In this document: positions 26,906 through 35,922 of the stretch, piece by piece | How positions within the stretch are numbered: the stretch's first letter is position 1 | Layout: each line of letters opens with the position of its first letter | From: Flexithrix dorotheae DSM 6795 | Lineage (GTDB): Bacteria; Bacteroidota; Bacteroidia; Cytophagales; Flammeovirgaceae | Length of the DNA: 64,000 bases | Reading direction: 5' to 3' | Assembly: GCF_000379765.1 (NCBI RefSeq) | Contig: NZ_KB903509.1 | Location: 1 to 64,000 of the forward strand | The notes under the pieces: model-generated | What the model saw: only the letters and a program-made list of their open reading frames with translations | Database searches by the model: none | What the model was told of the DNA's origin: nothing | Translations under genes and position numbers: made by a program

Positions 26906-29314
26906 CTAAAATTTAAAATTATAAGAAACTGAAGGAATGATGGATCCAAACACGGAAAATCGTACGGCTTGTGTTACAATTGGATCACCCACCGGAATTC
27001 TTCCATCTTCCTGCCGGAAATAAATAGAAAAAGGATTTCTTCTGCCATAAACATTATAAAAAGAAAATACCCAGAAATCTTCATTTTTCCTTTTCCCATT
27101 CTTGTTTGTTTTTTTACCATTTAGCGTTACCGAAAAATCCAGCCGGTGGTAAGTCGGAATCCTCACATTGTTTCTTCCCTTATTACTGGTATAGGGAACT
27201 GCATAATTTTGAAATTCGAACCTGTTGGAATAAAATGTGGTTGGTGTACCAGTGGATACATAAAAATTAGAAGACAAACTCCATCTTTCATTAATCTCAT
27301 AAAACCCAACCAGGCTTAGATTATGTAATTGATCAAATCTGGTGGGATACCATTCATTATTATTGATACCTTCCACCTGCCGTTCACTACGGGCAAGTGT
27401 ATAACTTATCCAGCCATTAAACTTACCGGAATTCTTTTTCAGGAACAATTCCATTCCATAGGCTCTTCCATCTCCTGCCAATAAATCCCCTTCCAGAAAT
27501 TCATTAATTAAAAGATCGGCTCCATCAATATAATCCACCTGATTTTGCAAATCTTTATAATAGAGTTCCACAGAGGCTTCATACATATTATTTTTAAAGT
27601 TTCTGAAATATCCCAAAGCCACCTGATCCGCTAACTGAGGTTTGATATTGTTTGTACTTGGTGTCCAGACATCAAGTGGATTTGAGGCGGTGGTATTGGA
27701 GATTAAATGGATATATTGAGCCATTCTGTTATAACTCAATTTCATAGAACTTTTTTCATCTATTTCATACTTAGCTGAAAACCTTGGTTCCAAATTTCCA
27801 TACAATTTTATGGATTCCCATCTGTCGTATGTACTGGAGGAAACCGGAGTTTTTCTTTTCCCAACTTCTTCTGTTTCGTATTCATAGGCAGTTCCAGGAC
27901 CCATGTAGTTAAAAAGGGAATACCGGATTCCATATTGAAGGGTTAATTTTTCATTAATGGTTTGCTCATTTCCCAAATACACACTGGCTTCAAGCCCATA
28001 TTTATTATCCAGTCTGAATCCAATCTGTTCCCCATCACTTCCTCCGGTAGTTTCTGCTGGTTCAAAATCATAGAGCGTAGCCTGCCCTCCAAAAGTGATC
28101 AGATTGTTGGTATTGAGATAGTATGACAATTCCGGTTTTACCGAATAATTCTTAATCCTGGAGTTCCATCTAAAGAAATCATCATTGTCCTCCCCAAAAG
28201 CCAGCTCGTAATCATAATCACTAAAAAAAGCAGTGACATTGGAAAATAAACGATCATTAAACAAATGATTCCATCTTAAAGTAGCTGTAGTATTTCCCCA
28301 ACTAAACCCCTGTTCTTTATCGAATAGGAATACATCTCTCCCAAAATATCCGGACAAATATACCCGGTCTTTTTCTCCAAAAGCATAATTGGCTTTCGCA
28401 GTTACATCATAAAAATAAAGACTTGCATCACTAAAAGAAGTATTTTGGATAAATGGTTTGGCCAGAATATCGGCATAGGATCTTCTTCCGGCCAGCACGA
28501 AAGAACCTTTGTTTTTTACGATGGGCGCTTCAATTGTTAATCGACTAAATACAGTCCCAATGCCTCCGGTAGCGGCAAACTTTTTATTATTACCTTCCTT
28601 CATTCTCACATCCAGTAGAGAAGCTGTCCTTCCTCCAAATTGTGCCGGAATTCCTCCTTTGTACAATTTCACATCCTTTACCGCATCCGGATTAAATACC
28701 GAGAAAAAACCCAATAAATGAGAGGAATTATATACTGGCGCTTCATCCAAAAGCACCAGGTTTTCGCCTACTCCTCCCCCTCTTACATTGAATCCGGAAG
28801 CCCCCTCTCCTACTGTGCTCACGCCTGGCAATAGCTGTATACTTCTGATTAAATCAACTTCCCCAAGTAAGGCCGGCATTTTCTGGATGGTTTTCATCTC
28901 CAGTTTATTCACACTCATTTCTACATTGCTGATATTTTCATCTTCAGCCTCAGCAGAAACCACTACTTCCTGAAGTGTTTCTTCCTCTTCTGCCAGTTCC
29001 ACATCTATCTTTTCATTTTGATTGAGTTCCAGGTTTTTGGTAATGGTCTGGTAACCAATGTACCTGAACTCTACAGTATAGTTTCCCTGGGGAATATTAA
29101 CCGAATAAAAGCCATAAGGATTGGAAACAGCTCCCTTATCAAGCTCCTTAATATAGACAGTGGCTCCAATAAGCGTTTCTCCATTTTCAGCATCTTTTAT
29201 ATAGCCGCTTATGGTAAAATTCTCCTGTGCGACCAATTCTGATGCGCCAGACCATGCAAGCATGAAATACAACATGAATGTGCATGTAATTCTAAAATTC
29301 ATAATTAAATTCAT
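26906..29314 (-). CDS. TonB-dependent outer-membrane receptor with carboxypeptidase-like N-domain
   Basis: The 802-residue product has a signal peptide, a carboxypeptidase D-like beta-sandwich (about 30-115, FTISGYIKDAENGETLIGATVY) and a plug domain (about 130-240, GFNVRGGGVGENLVLLDEAPVY). A long beta-barrel to the C-terminal KF follows. This is the receptor class that pairs with DUF4249 lipoproteins. No ExbB, ExbD or TonB gene is nearby. The substrate cannot be inferred. An internal Met at residue 5 is an alternative start. Confidence 0.93.
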   Translation of the reverse strand: MNLIMNFRITCTFMLYFMLAWSGASELVAQENFTISGYIKDAENGETLIGATVYIKELDKGAVSNPYGFYSVNIPQGNYTVEFRYIGYQTITKNLELNQNEKIDVELAEEEETLQEVVVSAEAEDENISNVEMSVNKLEMKTIQKMPALLGEVDLIRSIQLLPGVSTVGEGASGFNVRGGGVGENLVLLDEAPVYNSSHLLGFFSVFNPDAVKDVKLYKGGIPAQFGGRTASLLDVRMKEGNNKKFAATGGIGTVFSRLTIEAPIVKNKGSFVLAGRRSYADILAKPFIQNTSFSDASLYFYDVTAKANYAFGEKDRVYLSGYFGRDVFLFDKEQGFSWGNTTATLRWNHLFNDRLFSNVTAFFSDYDYELAFGEDNDDFFRWNSRIKNYSVKPELSYYLNTNNLITFGGQATLYDFEPAETTGGSDGEQIGFRLDNKYGLEASVYLGNEQTINEKLTLQYGIRYSLFNYMGPGTAYEYETEEVGKRKTPVSSSTYDRWESIKLYGNLEPRFSAKYEIDEKSSMKLSYNRMAQYIHLISNTTASNPLDVWTPSTNNIKPQLADQVALGYFRNFKNNMYEASVELYYKDLQNQVDYIDGADLLINEFLEGDLLAGDGRAYGMELFLKKNSGKFNGWISYTLARSERQVEGINNNEWYPTRFDQLHNLSLVGFYEINERWSLSSNFYVSTGTPTTFYSNRFEFQNYAVPYTSNKGRNNVRIPTYHRLDFSVTLNGKKTNKNGKRKNEDFWVFSFYNVYGRRNPFSIYFRQEDGRIPVGDPIVTQAVRFSVFGSIIPSVSYNFKF

Positions 29315-29824
29315 TAATAGTTTAAATGTGAAAGCTTAAACCTTGAGGAAGGCAAAGCTGGTGAAATAAAGAAATGATAGTGTGTATAAAGTTTTGAAGA
29401 AATGATGCCCGGTATAATATTTTGGGGAAACTCTCCCCTATTTTCGAACAATTAAAAACATGCTTGTTTTAGCTTAATTTTGTCCAAACCATTAAATAAA
29501 AAAATATCAAGGCTTTCCAATAAATTGAATGTTCAAAATTAACACTGCCCCAGGATTAATTAAATAAATTGGCATTTTTATATAAACAAAATTTACTTGT
29601 ACTCAAAAAACAGGTTTTTACAATGAAATAATGTCGATTTTTATTCCTAAGTTGTTTATCCATTTTAAAATTCTTGTTATTTTTAAATGTCTTAACCATC
29701 CTTATTCAGGAATGTTTAGGATAATCCTCCCGAACTTTTAGGATAATTTCATCTTCTAAAGATTATATAATCTTAACAGGCTTAAGTTGTACCTGAAAAC
29801 CAGTTTGGGGGTATTGAGAAGGTA
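29315..29824. other. Gene-free stretch of 510 bases
   Basis: It lies between the TonB receptor start and the AraC stop. It holds a small GGGGA/TCCCC hairpin near 29424-29438 and the left copy of the paired repeat at 29715-29762. Confidence 0.6.
29715..29762. repeat. Left copy of a shared regulatory-type repeat
   Basis: TTTAGGATAAT occurs at 29715-29725 and again at 29737-29747, a 22-base period (two helical turns). Positions 29729-29762 match 33045-33078 in 32 of 34 bases. Such a layout suits an AraC-type binding site, and the AraC gene lies next to it. Confidence 0.6.
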
Positions 29825-30739
29825 CTAATTAAAGGAATGTCTAAATTGCAATGGTGACTGTTTGGTTTTTGCTTTAAACAACTTATTAAACGATTGTGGA
29901 TGTTCAAACCCTAGTTCGTATGCAATTTCACTAACTGTAAGACTGGTGATTGATAATTTTTCTTTAGCCTTTTCGATAATCTTGTCCTGGATATGTTGTT
30001 GGGTACTTCGACCTGTCAGGGTTTTGAGCACGCCAGTCAAATAGCTGGGCGATAAATTTAATTTTTCAGCAAGAAATTGAACAGTGGGTAATCCTATCAA
30101 TGCAATATCATCTCTGTTAAAATATTCTAAAAGTATTTCTTCCATTTGATCGAGAATACTATGATTTACTTTTTTTCTTGTCATGAACTGACGCTGATAA
30201 AACCGTTCTGAATAGTTAAGCAATGTTTCTATTTGTGAAATAATGATATCCTGGGTGAATTTATCAATATTAGAATGGTATTCCTGTTGAATATTCTGAA
30301 TGAGATTCTCTATGGTTATCTCTTCTTTTTCAGAAAGAAATAATGCTTCGTTTGCTGCATAGTGAAAATAGTCATACCGATTAATAGTTTTGGCTAAAGG
30401 TGTATTCCAAAAAAAATCAGGATGAACCAGTAATCCCCACCCAGAAGGTTTTACGGTTAAAACATGATCTTTTTTGATCTTCAAAACCTGATTTGGAGCT
30501 ATAAAAAACATCACACCTTCATCAAAATCATATTCCTGTTGACCATAAATCATCTTAAACTCCATATTTCTCTTAATTGAGATAAAATAGCAGCCAAAAA
30601 CAACACTTTCAGGAATAGTTTGGGGACGGGCTTTAGAAAAATCCACTACGCTTATTAAAGGATGTTCGGGTTTTGGTAAGCCCCAAAGCCTGTGAAATTC
30701 TGTTATAGATTTAAATTTAACTCGACCTGAGGAATTCAT
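29825..30739 (-). CDS. AraC-family transcriptional regulator
   Basis: The 304-residue product has an N-terminal sensor region (about 1-190, cupin-like but diverged) and a C-terminal double helix-turn-helix (about 205-304). The latter carries LSPSYLTGVLKTLTGRSTQQHI and ISEIAYELGFEHPQSFNKLFKAKTKQSPLQFR-type motifs, here in slightly varied form. It precedes a flavin reductase and an MBL-fold gene on the same strand and probably controls them and itself. Paired direct repeats lie on both sides of the cluster. Confidence 0.93.
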   Translation of the reverse strand: MNSSGRVKFKSITEFHRLWGLPKPEHPLISVVDFSKARPQTIPESVVFGCYFISIKRNMEFKMIYGQQEYDFDEGVMFFIAPNQVLKIKKDHVLTVKPSGWGLLVHPDFFWNTPLAKTINRYDYFHYAANEALFLSEKEEITIENLIQNIQQEYHSNIDKFTQDIIISQIETLLNYSERFYQRQFMTRKKVNHSILDQMEEILLEYFNRDDIALIGLPTVQFLAEKLNLSPSYLTGVLKTLTGRSTQQHIQDKIIEKAKEKLSITSLTVSEIAYELGFEHPQSFNKLFKAKTKQSPLQFRHSFN

Positions 30740-30869
30740 AAAACAAATATGCTAATTTTAATGTATTCAGATTTTTTAATGACTTTGTTTTTTTGCTTGA
30801 ATCATTCAAATATTTTTTTTCAATTTATAACAAGCCTACCAAACTAACATAAGTCGATACTATTACAGT

Positions 30870-31595
30870 TTACTCTAGTCCCTTTTTGCCAGGATTCCAA
30901 AATGGTTTAATCTTAATTTGGGTTGTTCCAAATTTTAATTTCTTCCTAAAATATTGATTTAAGGCCACACACACTCTGCTATCTCCAGCAATGTATACCA
31001 TTTTACTGCCATTCAATTTAGGTACAAGTTCTTCGATTTTGGTGATAATTTCATCAATAGGATTTTGAGACATTTCGTAAAAGTCAAAAGGGGTTGTCCC
31101 ATCAATATCAACATACATATCATTAAGCTGTTGGCAATAAAATATACTTTGTACCTGCTTGTCTTCAGGCAAATTCCTTCTGATCATATACATATGAGAT
31201 AATGCTGATAAATCGCCAATCATTAAGTAACTGTCAGCACTTTCATCGATTAAAAACTTCCCTTTTTTCCATCGAAAAAACACTTTATCGCCTGGTTGAA
31301 TTTGTTGTATCCAATTAGCACCAGCACCCTTACTATGAGTTGCAATCACCAATTCAACTGTTCCAATTGTATGGTTTATATCCCAAACTGAATAACTTAT
31401 AACTGTGTCTTTTCTTGAAAGATTTTCATTGTTTGCTCCAATAACCAATCGTAAAAAGTAACCAGGTATAAATTCTATATTTTTTATATGGTCTCCTTTA
31501 ATAAGAATGCTGTATGCTGATTCCGATATTTTAGTCTTTCGTACAACTAAATTTTCAGTGAGGAACTGCTTTACTACTGTTGTGAATAATCCCAT
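30870..31595 (-). CDS. Siderophore-interacting protein (FAD-linked ferric reductase family)
   Basis: The 241-residue product has the ferredoxin-reductase-like FAD domain of the SIP family (VISYSVWDI as the flavin-binding motif, GDKVFFRWKKGKF) and a C-terminal NADP-like half (YIAGDSRVCVALNQYFRKKL). Members reduce iron in imported siderophores in the cytoplasm. No siderophore transporter is adjacent, so the actual chelate is open. It is 5 bases downstream of the MBL-fold gene, so the two are one operon. Confidence 0.85.
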   Translation of the reverse strand: MGLFTTVVKQFLTENLVVRKTKISESAYSILIKGDHIKNIEFIPGYFLRLVIGANNENLSRKDTVISYSVWDINHTIGTVELVIATHSKGAGANWIQQIQPGDKVFFRWKKGKFLIDESADSYLMIGDLSALSHMYMIRRNLPEDKQVQSIFYCQQLNDMYVDIDGTTPFDFYEMSQNPIDEIITKIEELVPKLNGSKMVYIAGDSRVCVALNQYFRKKLKFGTTQIKIKPFWNPGKKGLE

Positions 31596-31600
31596 AAAAT

Positions 31601-32629
31601 TTATTGGTTAAATAGATAGATTTTAGTTTGCCCTTCAGGAAGAGTAATAAAGCAATCTTCTAAAACACCTTCCTTTTCCATAGCTGCTTTAAGATCATTT
31701 TGAGGTTGTTCAAAACCTTCAGAAGCAAGTTGAAAAGTCCCATAATGCATACCAATGCTTTGTGTAGCCCCCAAATCTTTGTGGGCTACAACAGCCTCCG
31801 CAGGTTCCATGTGTATGGCTTTCATGAATGAGCGAGGGGCATATGCCCCAATGCCAAGTATAGCTATTTCAGGAGAACCTAGACGCTTTTTTATATCAGC
31901 AAAATGAGTGGAGTAACCTCCATCACCACCAAAATACACACTACGCTTTCCACATTGAATAAAGAAACTTCCCCAAAGACTTTTATCTCGATCAAATAGA
32001 CTACGAGCAGAGGAATGCTGACTTGGGGTAAATGTGATCCAGGTATTTGTATCAACCTCTACACTATCCCACCAATCCATTTCTTGAACATTTTTTATTC
32101 CAATAGATTCAATCAATTCCTTATCTCCAATTGGAACCATAACTTTTGGGGAAAATCGTTTATTCAACACCTTTAAGGTTTCCACATCAAGATGGTCATA
32201 ATGATTATGGCTGATTAAAATCAAATCGATTCTGGGAAGGTCTCTTATTGCCACACCTGGTTGCCTTACTCTTTTTGGGCCTAACCAACTTATTGGACTT
32301 ACTCTATCTGACCAAACTGGATCAGTTAGAATATTAAAATTGTGTGTTTGCACCAAAAAAGAAGCATGATTTACAAATGTCAATGCAATATCACCTGGTT
32401 TCAGGTTTTCATTGAGTTTAGAGACTCCTCTATTTTCGACATTTTCAGGCCACTTAGCCCTTCCTTCCTTTGCCATTTCATATATATCCAAAAGGCTGGG
32501 AGAAAATTGTTTTTCTAAAGTAGGGTTGAAAAACTTTTTACCATTGTAATGATCTGATATTTCTCGCTGCATTTTGCTAAAACAACTAATTAATATGAAA
32601 CTGAATCCAATAATTACAATTCTTATCAT
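31601..32629 (-). CDS. MBL-fold hydrolase, NAPE-PLD/UlaG-like lipoprotein
   Basis: The 342-residue product has an N-terminal lipoprotein signal (ILISC, Cys16). The metallo-beta-lactamase fold carries HNHYDH (H141, H143, D145, H146), FGGDGGYS and a late His (MHYGTF). It resembles the NAPE-PLD/RomA group, which hydrolyses phosphodiester or related bonds. The substrate is unknown. The lipid anchor places it in the envelope. It heads the MBL-reductase pair. Confidence 0.88.
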   Translation of the reverse strand: MIRIVIIGFSFILISCFSKMQREISDHYNGKKFFNPTLEKQFSPSLLDIYEMAKEGRAKWPENVENRGVSKLNENLKPGDIALTFVNHASFLVQTHNFNILTDPVWSDRVSPISWLGPKRVRQPGVAIRDLPRIDLILISHNHYDHLDVETLKVLNKRFSPKVMVPIGDKELIESIGIKNVQEMDWWDSVEVDTNTWITFTPSQHSSARSLFDRDKSLWGSFFIQCGKRSVYFGGDGGYSTHFADIKKRLGSPEIAILGIGAYAPRSFMKAIHMEPAEAVVAHKDLGATQSIGMHYGTFQLASEGFEQPQNDLKAAMEKEGVLEDCFITLPEGQTKIYLFNQ

Positions 32630-32690
32630 ACACAGTTTTTTTCGTACTTTATCTTTAATTCCTCAAGTAAACTATGAATCTGCTGTGTAG

Positions 32691-32873
32691 TTAAGAGCAT
32701 GTTTAAATTTTAACTGTTTCGCTGCAAACGCCCATTTATGAAACCTCACTTCAAAATAAAATTTCCAAATAGTGTTGCTATTCAAAAATTTTCTTTTTTC
32801 GTGAGAACCCAAAACTGGACGTTTTCGCTTTGGTCCGACATTTCGGAAAACCTAAATTGTAAACACGCTCTAA
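32691..32873. mobile_element. MITE-like element, copy B (183 bp)
   Basis: The left end TTAAGAGCATGTTTAAATTT and the complement of the right end TTAGAGCGTGTTTACAATTT form terminal inverted repeats. Possible TAG duplications flank it. The core 32757-32794 matches the element at 15461-15498 in 34 of 38 bases. It is non-coding and lies in the upstream region of the MBL-fold operon, so it may have moved that operon's control region. Confidence 0.65.
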
Positions 32874-33031
32874 GCTAGTTTACTTTTTACAAAGTTCAGG
32901 AATAATAAAAATGCAGATGTAGCTCAATTTACTTTTTTTGTAGTTAGATCTGAGGGTAGGATAATTCAGGGTTGTGATAAGCAGGAAAAATTTTATCCAG
33001 AAGACAACAATTTTACATATTTCCATATTTT

Positions 33032-33078
33032 TAAATGATAATTCCCCGAACTTTTGGGATAATTTCATCTTTTAAAGA
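33032..33078. repeat. Right copy of the shared regulatory-type repeat
   Basis: TTTGGGATAAT at 33053-33063 follows a related TAAATGATAAT at 33032-33042, a 21-base period. The block 33045-33078 matches the left copy at 29729-29762 with two mismatches, in the same orientation, about 3.3 kb apart. Confidence 0.6.
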
Positions 33079-33342
33079 AGAAGTTGTTTAAAATAAAATC
33101 ATTCTCGCCATACAGTCAATTATTTTAGATACCTTCAATTGAAAGGAATATATAAAAATTTCCAATTTAATTATATTAACACTGTTAGGTCTCTCCTCTT
33201 TCAACCATAGCAAAATAAAATCGTAATTTTAAGCAGTAAAACAAGTGGAGTTCTCCGGATTTTCTAAATATTATTAACCTCCAATAGATTAAACCGGTCT
33301 ACAACTTTCCAAAAATTAAAGAAAACTAAAAACTGAAACTGT

Positions 33343-34269
33343 ATGACTACTTTTCTTAAAAAACAAATAATCCTTTTAGCTACTTTATGTATAAGCTTTA
33401 GCCTTAATGCCCAGAATGGCCTTACAGGGACAATTAATGATCCCCAGCTTGGCTTTAGCTTTAATGTTCCTGATGGATGGCAGGCTTTTCAAATAGAAGG
33501 TGGATACATGATGGCTTCCAATAATGAAAAAGGATTAATATTGGTTTCCAGTGATAATTATAATAGTCTGGAAGAACTACAAAGAGAATTGGAAACTGAA
33601 TCTTCTTATGGAAACACTTTCCTCAAAAAAGAGGGTATGATCACCGCCTTAAGTAAAACGGCATTATCAGCCAGGATCAATGGACAGCTGGAAGGTACTC
33701 CCTGTAACGGATATGGCATTATGTTTTTAAAGCCCGGAGGAGGAAACGGGAATATTTTTGTTGGGGTGGAACCACAATCCTATAATAACCATTACCAACA
33801 ACTTGCTGAAAACTTATATTTCTCCATAAATACGGGAAGCAACACTCCTACCCCAAATCCCTCCCCAAAAACGACCATGAATACCCAAAATGCTCCAAAA
33901 CCTGGTGACCTTGGGAACAAAGGAGACATGTTAGCCGGCTACAAGCTGGTTTATATCACCTCAAGCTATGGATCGAGGGAAAAAATTGTGTTTAATTTCT
34001 GCGCAAATGGCTTTTTTCATATGAATGAAAATAATATGTCCTCATTCGATGAAGTGGGAATTGGATCGGCTGCCATAGGAGGGAATAGCGGAGGTGCCGG
34101 TTATTGGAAATTTGAGCAGAAAGGAGAACAATATATCCTTACTTTGTCTAATCAAAGTGGGCAAAGTGCCCCTGTACCGGTTCAATTATTTGTAGATGAA
34201 TATGGGGACCAAAGGTTCAAGATTAATGGAAAAGCTTTTGGTTATTATGGAGCAGCCAACTGTAATTAA
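33343..34269 (+). CDS. Secreted two-domain protein of unknown function
   Basis: The 308-residue product has a signal peptide (to about residue 23, ending LNAQ). An N-terminal domain (about 25-165, NDPQLGFSFNVPDGW) looks like the PsbP/DcrB-type fold seen in other exported proteins. A Pro/Thr/Asn linker (about 165-190) and a C-terminal domain (about 195-308) with two cysteines and Gly-rich strands follow. I do not recognise a full-length family. It is transcribed alone and has a clear terminator. Confidence 0.75.
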   Translation: MTTFLKKQIILLATLCISFSLNAQNGLTGTINDPQLGFSFNVPDGWQAFQIEGGYMMASNNEKGLILVSSDNYNSLEELQRELETESSYGNTFLKKEGMITALSKTALSARINGQLEGTPCNGYGIMFLKPGGGNGNIFVGVEPQSYNNHYQQLAENLYFSINTGSNTPTPNPSPKTTMNTQNAPKPGDLGNKGDMLAGYKLVYITSSYGSREKIVFNFCANGFFHMNENNMSSFDEVGIGSAAIGGNSGGAGYWKFEQKGEQYILTLSNQSGQSAPVPVQLFVDEYGDQRFKINGKAFGYYGAANCN

Positions 34270-34325
34270 TAGTTTATAAGCCTAATCCTGAAATAAGGCC
34301 TCAGGTTTGATGATTAAAATACCAG

Positions 34326-34357
34326 ATAGCATCGGGTTTTGGCTCGATGCTATTTTT
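34326..34357 (+). terminator. Terminator after the secreted protein gene
   Basis: ATAGCATCG (34326-34334) and CGATGCTAT (34345-34353) with a 10-base loop are followed by TTTTG-TTTT. Confidence 0.85.
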
Positions 34358-34436
34358 GTTTTCACTTCCTTCTATTTATATTTTTACCCACATTTTAAGA
34401 ATTCATATATTTAAGCCGGAATTTTGAAACCAAGGG

Positions 34437-35282
34437 ATGCTTAAAAACTTAATGACATGGCTCCATCAGCCTTTTGAACTTTTAAATACTAAATCACAAA
34501 AGTGGTTATTAATCATTTCCTCGGGAGTATTTGTAATTATTTTTATGAATATTTATTTACCATTTGATATCCATAACTGGTACAAAAACTCCCCAACTCC
34601 TCTTTTCATTACCCTTTCAGGATTTGGAATCATAGGAATGTTATTTTTGGCATTTAGCCAATTTGTGTTGAGGCCACTATTCCCCATTGCAACCTTTACC
34701 AACCTGGGCTTTATGCTATGGTTTTTGCTGGAAATTACCTTTTTGGCTCTGGTGATGCTTCTTATTTATGGCAGTATTGAAGACACTCTTTCAGAATTTA
34801 GTACGGATTTTTTTCTGGCCTTCAGGTACACTTTTCTGGTGATCATTATTCCCTATCTCATCACACTTTTTTACATCAAATCACAACAGTCGGCCTTAGC
34901 CGCTGAAAGTAGAAATTCTTCTGCACAACAGGTACATAATTCCCAACTGGTCCATTTTTATGATGAAAACCAGGCCTTAAAATTTTCAGTTGACCACAAT
35001 AACCTGTTGTACATCAAATCTGCTGATAATTATGTGGCTATTCATTATTTAAAGGATGAGAAAATTTTTAAAGAACTTGTAAGAACCAATCTAAAAAAAT
35101 TATCCGAAGAATTGACAAATACCAGTATTTTAAGAATTCACAGATCTACAATGGTGAATGTTGAAAAAATCCTGACTACCAAAAAAACAGCAAAAGGATA
35201 TCAGCTTATTCTCAGGCATTTACCGGAGGAAACTTTTCAGGTTTCCCGAAATTTTCAGGAAAATATTCAGGCAATCACCTAA
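34437..35282 (+). CDS. Membrane-bound LytTR transcriptional regulator
   Basis: The 281-residue product has four membrane helices (about 22-42, 55-78, 85-112, 128-146), a short linker, and a LytTR DNA-binding domain (about 175-275). That domain contains LLYIKSADNYVAIHYL and ILRIHRSTMVNVEKIL. There is no receiver domain, so it probably senses a membrane signal directly. LytTR proteins bind pairs of short direct repeats; candidate repeats lie in the gap before the next gene. M6 at 34452 is an alternative start. Confidence 0.9.
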   Translation: MLKNLMTWLHQPFELLNTKSQKWLLIISSGVFVIIFMNIYLPFDIHNWYKNSPTPLFITLSGFGIIGMLFLAFSQFVLRPLFPIATFTNLGFMLWFLLEITFLALVMLLIYGSIEDTLSEFSTDFFLAFRYTFLVIIIPYLITLFYIKSQQSALAAESRNSSAQQVHNSQLVHFYDENQALKFSVDHNNLLYIKSADNYVAIHYLKDEKIFKELVRTNLKKLSEELTNTSILRIHRSTMVNVEKILTTKKTAKGYQLILRHLPEETFQVSRNFQENIQAIT

Positions 35283-35316
35283 AAAAATTATCCCACCATA
35301 TCACTTTTCGCCCCAT

Positions 35317-35400
35317 CCCTCTTCAATTCACCCCAAATAGCCCTCTTTTATCCCAAAAACCCATTTATCCGTGGAATAAAGACATATTTCTCCCAAATTT
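35317..35400. repeat. Short direct repeats upstream of the small secreted protein gene
   Basis: CCCTCTT occurs at 35317-35323 and 35341-35347, 24 bases apart, each followed by a CCC-AAA block. A third CTCCCAAATTT lies at 35390-35400. The spacing and position after the LytTR gene suggest regulatory sites. Confidence 0.35.
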
Positions 35401-35438
35401 GGATATCGTTAGTTCAAACCATAAACACTTATATTCTT

Positions 35439-35819
35439 ATGAAATTAAATTATGTTGCTTCAATTTTAATCGGGCTTTTTTTATTTGCAATTACCAGTGC
35501 ATTTACAACTTCCGAAATCAACAAAGAAACCGACATTTTAGGCACCTGGTCTTTTGATGCGCCTTATGCACCTTATGAATATTCTAAAGGAAAAATGATT
35601 TTCGAAAAAAAGGATGGTAAACTTACCGGAACTGTAAAAATGGATTATTACAATATTGAAGTTTTGGATTTAAAAAAAGACAACAACAAAGTAACTTTTG
35701 GAATAAATGTGGAAAATGAATATGTGAGTATGGAATTAGAATTCAATGGAAATGAGTTCAAAGGTAAAGCCAACTACTCTGAAGGCACACTTGATCTATC
35801 TGGGAAAAAAGAAAATTAG
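35439..35819 (+). CDS. Small secreted protein of unknown function
   Basis: The 126-residue product has a signal peptide (to about residue 21). A compact beta-rich domain follows: ILGTWSFDAP, repeated KGKMIFEKKDGKLTGTVKM-type strands, and FNGNEFKGKANYSEGTLDLSGKK at the end. This pattern suggests a small beta-barrel or lipocalin-like fold. It follows the LytTR regulator and may be its target. I do not recognise a named family. A 17-bp-stem terminator follows. Confidence 0.75.
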   Translation: MKLNYVASILIGLFLFAITSAFTTSEINKETDILGTWSFDAPYAPYEYSKGKMIFEKKDGKLTGTVKMDYYNIEVLDLKKDNNKVTFGINVENEYVSMELEFNGNEFKGKANYSEGTLDLSGKKEN

Positions 35820-35828
35820 GCAATAGCC

Positions 35829-35874
35829 AAATCAAAAGAGAAGGAGCTTTTATCTATTCCTTCTCTTTTGATTT
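35829..35874. terminator. Terminator between convergent genes
   Basis: A perfect 17-bp inverted repeat (35829-35845 and 35858-35874) with TCAAAAGAGAAGG at its core separates the small secreted protein gene and the aminotransferase gene. Confidence 0.85.
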
Positions 35875-35922
35875 TAATTCTTATACCCACTAGCTATACG
35901 GAAAAAAATTGATTTAACAGGA

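Larger units (their letters stand above)
32630..33342. other. Divergent intergenic region of 713 bases
   Basis: It separates the MBL-fold gene from the plus-strand secreted protein gene. It contains the MITE-like element at 32691-32873 and the right copy of the paired repeat at 33032-33078. The short minus-strand frame at 32880-33068 does not look real. Confidence 0.7.

Noticed and set aside
29424-29438. GGGGA/TCCCC hairpin upstream of the TonB receptor gene as a terminator
   Set aside because: The stem is only five pairs and no T-run follows on either strand.
32880-33068. 62-residue minus-strand frame near 33 kb
   Set aside because: It is low-complexity, AT-driven, and overlaps the repeated regulatory block.
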